Below, one piece after another: positions 33,601 through 44,500 of a stretch of DNA of 64,000 nt. This stretch comes from Micractinium sp. NFX-FRZ. Lineage: Eukaryota; Chlorophyta; Trebouxiophyceae; Chlorellales; Chlorellaceae. Numbering within the stretch: position 1 is the stretch's first letter; each line of letters opens with the position of its first letter. The stretch lies in assembly GCA_029339195.1 (NCBI GenBank), contig JAPTJF010000059.1, positions 124,001 through 188,000 on the forward strand, written 5' to 3'. The position numbers were made by a program, and so were the translations under genes. The notes beneath the pieces are model-generated. The model was not told where the DNA came from and did not search any database. It saw nothing but the letters and a program-made list of their open reading frames with translations.

Positions 33601-34319
33601 GTACACCTTGCAGTGGCACGCGTTGCAGAGCCTGCGGCAGGGGCAGGGCCGGCGCTCAACACAGGAGCACACGGAGGAGCGATGGCTGTGGGTTTGATCA
33701 CGCTGCAGCCGGCGGCAGCGCTGACGGGACAGCCAGCATGCCGCACGCATCAAGATACACAGATAGATAACCAACCAGCCAGCTTGCCCCTTCCTCCTTC
33801 TCCCGCATGCCCTCGCCCGCTGTCATGATTGCTTTGCGGGCAGGGCGGTAACGCTGTGCGGCGCGCTGTGCGCCTGGGCTGCAGCACCCACCTCACGCGC
33901 GTCTCTGGGTCATTGCGGAAGCTGGACGACACGTGCACGCCACAGACGCCACAGCCGTCCTTCTGCAGGGAGGCGGGCAGCCAACGGGGGGGCCGTGGGC
34001 TCAGGGTGGCCGGCGCACACCACCGCTTGCCACCCAGCGGTGCAGCGGCAGTGCCAGGGGGCTCGGGGGAGGCCGTGGGTACTGGGCATCATCGCACACA
34101 GCTGCTCCCCTCTGCTGCCATTGTCCAGGGCCCGCGGGGGGCGGCTGTGGCCCGCAACCCTGCCATGTTCGCCAAGCCCTGGGGGGCCCGCCACCGGCGC
34201 TGGCAGAGCCGTGCCGCGGGTGTGCTCGAAGCCCTTACGTCGAATACCTCACGCGGGGGCTTCTTGGCCCTGCTGTCAGGCCCTCCGTCGCCTGGGGCTT
34301 GTCCAAAAGGGAGCTCCAT
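30613..34319 (-). CDS. GATA-type zinc-finger protein with poly-Gln regions
   Basis: Predicted nuclear transcription factor. The finger is split by an intron: exon 33962-33892 gives KDGCGVCGVHVSSSFRNDP and exon 33631-33517 gives RLCNACHCKVYRKKRR. Together they make C-x2-C-x18-C-x2-C with the GATA-type LCNAC and a basic tail. The usual Trp of the loop (WRR) is replaced by FRN. Downstream exons 33281-33099, 32914-32559, 32194-31908, 31668-31513 and 31175-30613 stay in frame. They contain Gln-rich stretches and a conserved-looking segment (RLTVFAA, VACWHEAPATGEMALSFC, PQVDLFVG, HRYVTLLGAAALLHPIL) that I do not recognise. The start is taken at 34319 (MELPFGQAPGDGG), with SRAKKPPREVFDVRAS before the finger; the join between this exon and the finger is not resolved. 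Targets are unknown. Confidence 0.68.
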
Positions 34320-35639
34320 ACCCCTCTAGCTGTGGCCGCGCTCCTTGAGTGGCATGGCGGTGAGTCAATTCTAAGGATTCTTCTTGTGTCCGGGAAGAGA
34401 TGCGGGTAGAGCAGCTTAGGGGCCGCGGGGTGGCTGCGAAGGCAGCTCCCTTGGCTTGGCTACGGCCAGCAAGTTCGCCCTCGAGCTGCAGCCAATCAGC
34501 GGTTTTGCGGGGTGTCAGGGCAACAACCGGCTTAGGAGAGGCCAATTCAGGGGCCGATCGCGCGGAAGGAGGCATATGTGAGCAGGCATGGTCCCTTCGT
34601 ACCGGCGCCTGCGTCGCTACCGTCGGCCAGTGCCGTCGGCAGGACACCACCATCACCGCCCATGCTACTTGCAAACATGCTGGCCGTCGGAGATGTATAG
34701 GCAATATGATTAAGGGGGCACTGGCAGTTTAGGTGCAGGCCTGCCACTTGGTCCCGCCTCCAACTCTGGCGGCCCCTTGTAGTGCTGCTGAAGGCGCACC
34801 CAAGCTTACGGTGCAGATAAGCATTGACCAGGACAACATCATCCCAGACACAACGCGACAAAACAATTCACATCCCACGGAGCGCGTGGCGGCATCCAGG
34901 ACATGCATGGCCGGCACCTGGTGGGTGTGGGAGCGGCGCAGTGCCGCAGCCAGGGCGCGGTGGGGCAGTACATCGGCGCTGGCTGCCCAACCCGTGCAGG
35001 GAAGCATGGGCTGACTTGGCGTTGAGTTTATTATGGATAGATTCAGGTGTGAGGGGGGTGTGAGGGGGAGGGCGGGGTGGTGCCTCTGCTTTCTTGGAGC
35101 ATGGCCAGGTGGCGGGTGTCGCCAGGTGCCGCCGCCATGGCTCCACTCCACCCTGCCAGTTGGCAACCGCAGGCTCACACTGCCGCCTCGACAGCACATT
35201 TCCGACTTGTCTTGCCACCATGCCTGCGCCGCTCTGCACAACTTCAGGAGGCAAAGAACACCAGTGACCCTGCCAGCGGCACAAGCAAGCGTGCCACCAA
35301 CGCAGTCGCGTTTCACTCAGCCTAGTAGGTGAACTGCGCTCGTCAAGGCTGCCGGCGCATGCGGATGTGCCCACTGGGCCAGATACCGGCGCGCAGGTGC
35401 CTGCCTGAGGCTCCCAAGAGCCTCCCAAGCTCCTCCGGCGCGTGCAAATGCACCAAGGGGGGTTGCACAGTCAAAGCGCCACCACCAGTAGGAGGGAGGG
35501 GTTCAGAGATGCCTGCCGGCGCCTGCCGCCGTCGCCTCTCCCTGCCGCTGGCGCCCTGACGCGCCCCCCCCCGTACGCCCTTCCTGCGCTGCGGAGCAGG
35601 CACGCAGGCTGATTGAGAGGGAGGGAAGGAAGTCGCCGC
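34320..35639. promoter_or_regulatory. Divergent intergenic region between GATA-type and MFS genes
   Basis: No gene supported in 1.3 kb. A CCAAT pentamer (34492-34496, inside GCAGCCAATCAGCGG) lies about 173 nt upstream of the GATA-type start and supports a promoter there. An AT-richer patch is at about 34690-34730. A minus-strand open frame of 195 codons (34729-35316) spans much of the rest but matches nothing I know and has no intron signals, so it is not called as a gene. Confidence 0.4.
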
Positions 35640-38600
35640 ATGGGAGTAGGAATAACCCATGAGCTGGGCAGCAAAAGGGGCGGCCCGGCTTCTGCTACCG
35701 TCACAGCGGCGGCGGCACTGGAGGCTGCCACCGCTGAGGCAGGCGGGTGCACTGCGGCAGACCGCCACGCCCGCCTGCTGGCGTCTGCAGAGCGCAAGAT
35801 CCACTGGCGTGTGCTGCCCCTGCTGTCCCTGCTATCTATCATCTGCTACCTGGATCGTGCCAACCTCAGCTTTGCATCAGGTGGGCGCAGGGGGCCGGCG
35901 GGGGGCACACGGCGTCGGGCGGGTGGAAGAGGCGCCAGGAGGCGCCAGAGCGCCTCAGGGTGGCGGCCCGCGGTGCAGTGGCATGGCGGCGTGGAGGTCA
36001 TGGGGGGTCGGGCGAGCCGCAGTGCCTCGTCTCCCGGCGACCTCGGGGCAACGCCAAGCGGCCCCAGCCCCCCGGATGCGTGCCCACCCGCAGCGCCTGC
36101 CGCCCGCCTCCATCCCCTGCCCCCCGGTCTACTACTACCCATGGATTGCTGACAATGAATGCGCAGCAAAACCCTGACCCCTACTACCCGTCCCTCTCCT
36201 GCTGCAGTGTCAATGAACCAAGACCTGGGGTTCAGCACTGCCACATATGGCCTAGGCTCAGGCCTCTTCTTCCTCACCTACTCGCTCTTCCAGGTGTGCC
36301 CTGCTGTGCTGTGCTGTGCTGTGCTGTGCTGTGCTGTGCTGTGCTGTGCTGTGCTGTGCTGTGCTGTTGCGGTGCGGTGCTGTGTCATGCTGTGCTGCGC
36401 TGTGTTGGCCTCTTCCTCCTCGGCTCCTTGCACCTCAGGTGCTGGTGTGGCTCGCTGTGCTGTCGCCGTGACACTCTTAACCTGTGTGCCGTGCTGTGCT
36501 GTGTTGTCGTGCATTGCTCTGTGATGTGGTGCCTCTTCCCCTCCCTCGCACATCCCCAGCACCGTGGCCACCGCCCCCAGACCTGCGGCCTGCCGTGCTG
36601 TGGCCTGCTGCATATCCGCTGGCGTGTCTTGCTGTGACCCCACGCTGTGCTGTGCTGTGCTGTGCTGTGCTGCCCTCCCCTCCCCCCCAGATCCCCAGCA
36701 ACATGGCCATCGCCAGGGTGGGCGCCCCCCTATGGCTTTCCATCATCTGCCTGGCATGGGGCCTCATCGCCGGCTGCTTCGCCGCCATCAACTCCGAAGC
36801 CAGCTTCCTCGTGCTGCGCACGCTGCTGGGCGTAGCCGAGGTGGGCGGCGGGTTGCGGGGGGCCATGGCGGGCACGGGTGGGATGGGTGGCCGTGGCCTG
36901 TGTGTGAATGGCAGATGATGGGATCCCGGCTGAGATGGCGGCAGCACACCAGACGGCGGTGGCAGGGGACTGGGCCGGCCACCAGCATCAGAGAGGCAGG
37001 GCAATTGTCTCAAGTGGGGCGGCGGGGCGGCCCCCCAACCCCCACCTCTCACGCCCCTTGCGCACGAGGAACTGCGTGACCATCGCCGCCTTGCTTGACA
37101 CTAAATCGCCCTGTGGCGCTGCCCCCACGCCGGCCGCTGCAGGCGGGGGCGCTGCCCGGCATGTGGCTCTACGTCTCCCTCTTCTACCTGCCCAGCCGCA
37201 GCACCATCCCCATGACTTTTGTGATGGCGGGCATCACCGTGGCACAGGCATGCCGGACTTCCGGGCTTCCGGGCTGCATGTTTGCATGTGCAAGTTACTA
37301 GTCCATGCAATGCATACACTTGCCGTGCTATTGCTCGCCGCCCCATGGCGAGCGTGCATGCGGCGCCGTGCCGCCAAGCTGAGCGTGCGTGCGCTGCCGG
37401 GCGCTGTGCTGTGCAGCTGCCTGCCCAGCCGCCTTCCCCGCCCTACAACACGTATGCCTGCCTCGTGTCCAACCTGCCCGCCCACCCTGCAGGTGGTTGG
37501 AGCCCCTCTGGCTGCCGGCTTCCTGGCTCTGCACGTGAGCACCCCTGCATGCTGTGCTGTGCTGTGCTGTGCTGTGGGTGCGCTGTGCCCGGAGCCAGGT
37601 CGCACGCGGTGGCTGCGGCGCGCTCTGGCCCGCTGCGCCCAGCCTGCCTCAACCCCTGCGTCGTCGCTGCACCGTGCCGCCAGGGTAGCACTACATGCTG
37701 TCAGCGGCTGCCGCACCTGCACCGACCTCCCTCCCACATCTCCATCTTTCCACCGCTGCTGTGCAGGGCGTGGCAGGGATGGCTGGCTGGCGCTGGCTGT
37801 TCCTGCTGGAGGGAATCCCCGCTGTGCTGCTGGGCTCTGTGCTGTGGTGAGCCCAGCAGGGCGGAGCGGGCCTGCTGGCCCAGGCAGGCACACGCACATG
37901 CACCTCGCCGTGCAGAGGAGGGGAAGAGGCATGCTGTGCGTGCTGCAGGGCGGGGCAGCTCCAAAATCAACATCTGGCTTCTTTGGGCGCAACAGCAAAT
38001 GCCGACTAGCCCATTCCTGCTCCCCACGTGCGTTCTCTGCCTGCCCTCCCACCACGCCTTGCAGGCTCGTCCTGCCGCCCAGCCTCGCCGCCGCTCGCTT
38101 CCTGACACCCGAAGAGCACCTGGCCATGCAGCAGGAGATGGCTCGAGAGCACCGGCAGGGCGGGGCAGCGGCAGGGGCAGAGGTGGAGGCAGCAGCGGTG
38201 GGAGAGGGTCAGCTGGCAGCTTGCGCAAGCTCTGCCACCAAGGCATATGATAAGCCTGCAGCCATGGCGAGTCACGGCAGCCGGGCGTTGGAAGCTCTGG
38301 AGAGCCAGCTGCCAGCCAAGGGAGGCTGCGGCAGCAGCACCAACAGTGGAAACAGCAGAAGCAGCAGCAGCGCGGCAGAGGCAGCAGAGGCGGAGCAAGG
38401 CGGCGGCGGGGAGCAAGGCGGCGGCAAGGAGCAAGGCGGCGGCGGGGAAGAGTGTGGGCAGCTGCAGCAGCCCGCACACGAGCGCCGGACACTGGCCCAG
38501 GACTGGGCCTCCCTCCTGCTGGCAGCGCGCTGCCCGCTGGTGTGGTGCGCCGGCGCCTGGCGCTGCCTCTACGCAATGTGCCTGTACGGGCTGCAGGTGG

Positions 38601-41051
38601 GTCCTGGGCTGCACTGTGCCGGGCCCGCGCTGCGCTGCGCTGCGCTGTGCCTGCTGTGCTGAGCTGGAGCCAAGCTGTGCTGCGCTGTGTTGTGGTATGG
38701 GCTGGACTGCAAAGCGCCCAGCCGGGCCAATGCTACAGCCGCTGCCGCTTTGCTTGCCTCATGGCCCCAACTGAAGGGCTCCTTCTTGTTTACTTCACCC
38801 CGCAGTACTTCACCCCACTGATTATCGAGGCCACCATCCACGAGGTGGGTGCGGCTGTGTGGTATGCTGGGAGGTGGATGGGGAGGCGGGGTGAGCGACG
38901 GTGAGCTGTAAGGTGAGTGGCATCAGGGCAGGGGGCTTGGTGCCCACAACATGCATGCAGGGCGCCCCCCCCCCCGCCGGTTCCCCCACACAGCGCCCTC
39001 AGCGCACACCCACTGCCCGCCCCACCTGTTGCCGCAGGGCGCGTCCACCGCCGTCATCACGCTGCTCACAGCGGTGCCCTTTGCGGCGGCCGCCCTCTTC
39101 CACCTCCTCAACGCCATGCACTCGCAGGTGGGCTGGGTGGGTGCCAGTGGGGGGTAGTTGCAAGGGGTGGGTGGTTGGGTGGATGGAGTGGAAGAAAGAT
39201 GGGTTGAACCCTGCCTGGGGCGCCTGACCTGCATGCGTGGAACACTTCTTGCCTTGGCTTCCCCGGCGCCCCTCTCTGACCTCATTCCACCGCCAATCCC
39301 ACCCGGCTGTGCCGTGCAGCACACCGGCGAGCGGCGCCTGCACATCGCGCTGCCCTGGATGGCGGGAGGCGTCTTCATGTCGGTGCTGCCCACCGTGACT
39401 GAGACGGGCAAACAGGTGAGCCTGCCTGGCCTGCTCATGTTGGTGGGATGAAGAGGGCGGCGGGAGTTGAGGCACAGGGAGGCAGGCGGCGCTCGGCAGC
39501 CTAAAACGCACACCCCGTCATGCCCCTAACCCGCCTGCTGGCCTCCCCACCTGCCCCCCCCTGCCAGGTGGCGGCCATGGCGGTGCTCACCCTGGCTTCC
39601 ATGGGGGTGGCGGGCGCCGATGGCCCCGATGTCTCCTGGATCACCGGCATGATGAGCACGCAGGTGGGGCTAGAGGGGCGGGTGGGGAGGAGGCGTGCTG
39701 TGTGTTTGGGGTCGTGGAATGATCGGGGTGGACGGGCGGTGGCGGGGGGTGGGGTGGGGGGCGAGCTGGAGGGAGGGGAAAGAAGGCGCAGATCAGGGGC
39801 GTGTTGAGGAAGGGGTGCGATGGGGGCGTTGGGAGGGAGGGAAGGGGGGTGGGCTGCGGGGCGCTGGGAGGGAGGGAGGGGGCGGGGCACGACCCTCACT
39901 GGGCTGCTCTGGCCTGCGAACAAGTGCTGGCCAACCCACACGTCACCACACCCCCGCACCTCTCCATCACATCCCTGCCACCGCCCCACCCTGCCCACGC
40001 AGGAGCGCCTGCTGGGCCTGCCCTCGCTCAACGCCCTGGCCAACGTGGGCGGCTTCGTGGGGCCATACCTGATCGGCGCGCTGCGCGACGCCAGCGGCAG
40101 CTACAACTCGTCGGTGAGGGGGGGCGGGGCTTGTGGTCAATCAATCAATCAATCAGTTACATTTAGGGTCCACGGAGCCAGCAGGACTCACGGGACGGAA
40201 AGGGAAAGCTCATCTCTGTGGTTGCCCGGGGACGAGGGGAGGCTGGGGGCACTGCCACAAAGCCCTCAAGGCAGGTGTGTGCTGCCTCAGCGGCAGCTAC
40301 AGCTCGTCAGTGAGAGGGGGAGCGGGGACCTGCTGGAGGACTGAGGGTGCTGCTGTGCACGCTATCAACGCAGCTGTCGCTGCGCGTGCCTCTATCGTTG
40401 ATGTCAGCTTGACATCAAGCTGTGTGCCTGGCTTCGCAGCCGCTCCAGCCCCTGCTTGCCCCACTGCCCCATGTCGCCCACGCTCTCCTGCTGCACCCTG
40501 CCCTCTGCAAAGCCCCGCTGCCCACACTGCCCCCGCCCCCGCCCCGTCCATTCCCTCCGGGACCCCTCCCGCCTCCCTCCTCTTCACAGGAGTGGGTGAT
40601 GGCCGGCAGCATCATTGCCGCATCCCTCATGGTCCTCGCCTTCCCCCTGCGCTGGGCCACCATCCAGCCCGGTGCCGCCGGTGCGGGTGCCAGGGCAGCG
40701 CTGCACCAGGCAGCAGTAGGTGACGGCAAGGGACAGGAGCAGTGCTGGCGGCTGGAGGAGGGCAGCGGGCACCCGGCGGGCGGGGCAGGGCCAGGTTTGG
40801 AGGCAGCCCGGGGGTCGGCGGCGGTGCCTCGCCGGCGCAGCCTGCTCAGGGCGGCGTCCCTGCTGGCGGGGATGGCGCCTGGAGAGGCGCTTCTGGCCTG
40901 CCCAGAAAGCGTCCGCTCTCGCCTGCTGCCAGAGTTGGAGCCAGAGGCAGCTGGTGCTCGCTCTGTGCCCCGCCGGCACGCCACCTTTGCGTGGGGCAGC
41001 GGCGCCGGCGCTGGCGGGCAGCTGCGCCCGGGCCGGGCAGCCACCTTCTGA
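35640..41051 (+). CDS. Major facilitator transporter, anion:cation symporter (ACS) type
   Basis: Twelve-helix secondary transporter of 709 residues. Thirteen exons: 35640-35880, 36208-36293, 36691-36840, 37143-37247, 37493-37534, 37767-37846, 38065-38596, 38806-38844, 39038-39127, 39320-39415, 39568-39663, 40003-40113, 40590-41051. The first helix ends LLSIICYLDRANLSFAS, the ACS signature (YxDRxxLS). MNQDLGFSTATYGLGSGLFF, ARVGAPLWLSIICLAWGLIA, GMAGWRWLFLLEGIPAVLLG and GLPSLNALANVGGFVGPYLI are also typical. ACS relatives move organic anions such as tartrate, phthalate, phosphate or pantothenate; the substrate here is unknown. The central loop (exon 7) is long and Gly/Gln/Glu/Ser-rich. The intron 37248-37492 begins with GC. 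The C-terminal tail is long and hydrophilic. Confidence 0.85.
36296..36367 (+). repeat. (CTGTG)n pentamer array in an MFS intron
   Basis: About thirteen tandem CTGTG units just after the donor of the second exon. Shorter runs of the same pentamer lie at about 36645-36672 and 37555-37577 in neighbouring introns, all on the sense strand. Confidence 0.92.
40137..40200 (-). mobile_element. Non-LTR retroposon 3' end in the last MFS intron
   Basis: On the minus strand the segment reads GAGTCCTGCTGGCTCCGTGG, then ACCCTAAATGTAAC, then about five TGAT units. A TGTAA poly(A) signal followed by short tandem repeats is typical of green-algal LINE or SINE 3' ends. A second copy of the same 3' end lies at 41078-41125. 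The 5' limit is not visible. Confidence 0.6.
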
Positions 41052-41077
41052 GCGATGGCTGGGAGCCTCATTCATCA

Positions 41078-41125
41078 TCATTGCATTTCAAGTGCACGGA
41101 GCCAGCAGGACTCATGAGACAGCCT
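41078..41125 (-). mobile_element. Second copy of the retroposon 3' end, in the MFS 3' UTR
   Basis: On the minus strand it reads GAGTCCTGCTGGCTCCGTGC, then ACTTGAAATGCAATGATGAT. It matches the 40137-40200 element at about 32 of 39 positions over the shared core and likewise ends in short tandem repeats, here ATG. It starts about 27 nt past the MFS stop codon. Confidence 0.6.
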
Positions 41126-41180
41126 GCGGTGTGCAAAATAAGTAGCGGCAGGCCCGGTGCATGCAATTTAAGAGTGGCAC

Positions 41181-41185
41181 TGTAA
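41181..41185 (+). terminator. Candidate poly(A) signal TGTAA for the MFS gene
   Basis: TGTAA, 130 nt past the stop codon at 41051. Confidence 0.55.
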
Positions 41186-41592
41186 AGGAATGTTCAATCT
41201 ATTGCGTGTTTAAAACTTCTCACTGAATTGACTATTAAGAACATTAACGAAGCTCATTTGTGAAGTGTCGCGTGTGTACATTTCGCCATCACGACGGCTG
41301 CGGTGCTGGCCAGGAAGGTGCCGCTCATTCTGGCCAGCTGGCCAGAGCTTGGCAGAGCACAGACCCTCCCCGTTCACTTGCACTGCCACATTTAGATATG
41401 GCAGCTAAAGGCACGACCTACTGGCCTACGGGGGTAAGGATTCAAGTTAGTTCAAGCTGAAGCTGAGAACGCAAGGCGCGCTGGGCTGTGCTACCGCTCA
41501 CGCTGTGCGTGCTGGCCAGCAGTACGCAGTCTCCTGCAGCCATCGGCCGCTGCTAGCCCCACCTTACAGCGCCGGCGTTCATCACCGACGTG

Positions 41593-44500
41593 ATGCAGGC
41601 CCTGTTGGCCGCCCTGATGCGGCCCGCCGCCGCAGAGGCGGCGCCAGCTGCGGTTGGTGCGCTGCGGGGCGCCATCGGCTGCCGGTGGATGCAGGGGAGC
41701 TTACTTTTGAATCAGATGCCCCGCACAATGTCAACGGTTGTGTCTCCAAGCGACCCGAAGCTGCTGCGGAATTTTGCGATCATAGGTAGCGACGGGATTG
41801 CGTGGAAACAAATCATGGACCACAACAGTTTGCATTCAGAATGAAAGCAAGCGCTGAGCCACGGCGCGACCGACATGACATGACATGCCGCCGCCGCCGC
41901 CGCTGCCAGCCGCCGCCAAGCATCTCTGTGCCCAACTGTCCTGTGCTCTTCCAACTGTGCCCCCTTCTGCAGCGCATGTGGACCACGGCAAGACGACGCT
42001 CATGGACCGCCTGCTGACCTTTTGTGGCGCCTCGCTCAGGTGGGTGCTGGGTGCTGCTGCTGCTGCTGATGGTGGGTGGGTGGGAAGCCGACGCCTGTGA
42101 CCCGTGCTGGCAAACTCTTCTGGCCTGCAACTGCTGGCTGCCGAAACGCCTGGATGTCCAGGAGGGTGCCTGTGGCGTGCCGGGCGATGTGCCGGCCGCC
42201 GCCAGCTGGCAGCACGTTTGCTGCTACCCCTTCTGCACCCGGACATCCCTGCCCCGCCCTCTGCCCGTCCCGCCCCTGCTCCCCCTGCAGCGGGGGCCGG
42301 TGATGGGCAGCAAGCCCCGCCAGCCGTTGCACAGATGTCCTATTTCAAATCATGTCAGAATTTCCTGCCACACATGCCCCATGTACAAGCGTGTCCCCAC
42401 ATGCTCCAAGCATTGCATTGCAACCTCCGCCCCCACCCACCCCACCCCTTCCATGCAGCGAGGACCGGGTGATGGACAGCAACGACTTTGAGAAGGAGCG
42501 GGGGATCACCATTTCATCCAAGTACACCTCATTTGCGGTGGGTGGATGCTTCCCTGTTTGAGCTGCCGCCACTCATGAGGGGCTGGGGGTTGTGAGGCTG
42601 GGCAGGCGGGCAGGGCGGCATGCGGTGCTGTGAGAGAGGAGCGTGGGACACAAGCCTGGGCCTCGCCCCCGACTCTCTCCGTGCTGTGCCCCCCACCCTG
42701 TCCTCCCCTGATCTCCCCTCCCCTCCTGCCCCCGCAGTTCAGGGGCCACGTGTTCAATGCGGTGGACACCCCAGGCCACGCCGATTTTGGCGGGGAGGTG
42801 GAGCGGTGAGCTGGGCTGGCCTTGTATTGTGGGGTGAGGAAGATGCATATTGGGGGGCGAGGCTCGGCAGGGTGACTGAGGAGGGGGAGGGTGGGGGTGT
42901 GTGAGTGGTGAGCAGGCGGGCGGGCGGGCAGATGCCCCGGTTTGGCGGCAGATGACAGAGCTGGGGGCAATGGCTGGAAGCAGGTTCAACAGGGGCAGCA
43001 CGTGCCTCATGCTCTGACCCACCCGTCAACCCCTGTCCCCTGTTGCCTTACCGCCGGCACACCCTGCATCGAACCGCCATCCACCACCGCAGGGTGCTGG
43101 GCATGGTGGACGGCGCGGTGCTGCTGGTGGATGCCAACGAGGGGCCTCTCAGCCAGACCAAGTTTGTGGTGGAGAAGGCGCTCAAGCGGGGGCTCAAGTG
43201 GGTGGCTTTTTGTATGACGTGGCTGTGCCGGGTTGCTGGCTTGGTGGTGGTGTGTTGGTTTGATGTGGGGAGATGGTGCTGGCGGTGCTGTGGTGTTGGT
43301 GTTGGCATCGAATTGCTCGAGTACTTTGTGCTGTGCAGCCAGGGCAGACCTGCCAGCTTCCAACATCCCTTGGCAGGGGCCATGCTCTGTTCTAGTTTCA
43401 ACATTTTAGTATGCATATGTATTCACCATGATTGCCTGGCGCAGGCCCGTAGTTGTGCTGAACAAGGTGGATCGCCCGGGAGCCACGGAGACGCGCTGCG
43501 GGGAGGTGGAGTCGTGTGAGTGATGCGCCTTGCCTGCCCGCCTGACTGCCTTGGGGGGCGCGCCTGGGAGCTCACGCTCAGCCATTAACGCGCAGCTCAC
43601 TTGCCCCCTCAGCCCCCGCCAACCCCCCCGTCCTTCCCCCCTCTGGCAGCCACGTCTGTCCCTCCATTCCTGACCTGCGTGCCCCCTCTCTCTTCTCCCC
43701 CCCGCACCCCCGCAGCCGTGGTTGGCGTGTTTGTGCCTCCATTCTGCCCACATCAACCATTGCATGCCCCCCGTTCCTTTGTCCCCCCCCACCCTCTTGT
43801 TCCAGCTGTGTTTGACGTGTTTGCCAACCTGGGCGCCACCGACGAGCAGCTCGACTTCCCGGTGCTGTACGCCTCGGCAAGAGAGGTGGGTGGTATGGCA
43901 GCGGGGGAGGGAGGGCAAGGTGGGCGGTGGGGCGTGGCAGGTCGGATGCTGCAGGGAGTGGGATGGGCAGCCAGACGAGTAGTGTGAGAGGAGGCCACGC
44001 CACGCCAAGATGATGTAGTGGTTTGAGTTCATTGCGCCGCCAGCAAGCTGCCGCCTGCCCCTGCAGCCGCCCCCCCGCTGCTCCCCGCCCCTCACAGCCC
44101 GCCTCCCCGCCCCGCCCCCCTCCTCACCCTGCGGCAGGGGTGGGCCAGCCGCACGCTGCCGCCCCCTGGCCAGGCCCCGGCCGACGCCAGCATGGCGCCC
44201 CTGCTGGAGACGCTGCTGGAGCATGTGCCGCCGCCGCCCTCGGAGCCCCTCAACGGTGCGCTGCTGCGCGTGTATCCTGTGAATATGGGTGCAATTGTAT
44301 CACGGTGCGTATGTGTGCATCCTGCCTGTCTAGAGGCGCTGCCAGTGGGCAAGTGCCGTTGCTATCGGTAGAGCCCCCGGACGGCACGTGTGGGCACAGT
44401 GGTGTGCCTGCAGGCCCGTGTGGTCCTGGCAGAGCGGCGCCCCTTCCTGAACCTGTGTGCTCATCCGCCCCTGCCCTGCTGTGTCACGCTGTGCATGCTG

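Larger units (their letters stand above)
41052..41592. other. Intergenic: MFS 3' UTR and TypA upstream region
   Basis: Contains the retroposon tail at 41078-41125, the candidate MFS poly(A) signal at 41181 and then an AT-richer patch (41180-41270), the likely boundary with the TypA upstream region. No other gene seen. Confidence 0.5.

Noticed and set aside
34729..35316. Minus-strand open frame of 195 codons upstream of the GATA-type gene
   Set aside because: No recognisable domain and no typical intron structure, although most genes here have introns. Could be a small novel gene, but there is no positive support.
36908..38662. Plus-strand open frame of 584 codons within the MFS gene
   Set aside because: It reads through several introns. 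Only the parts that coincide with MFS exons make sense, and splice junctions give a consistent 709-residue protein.
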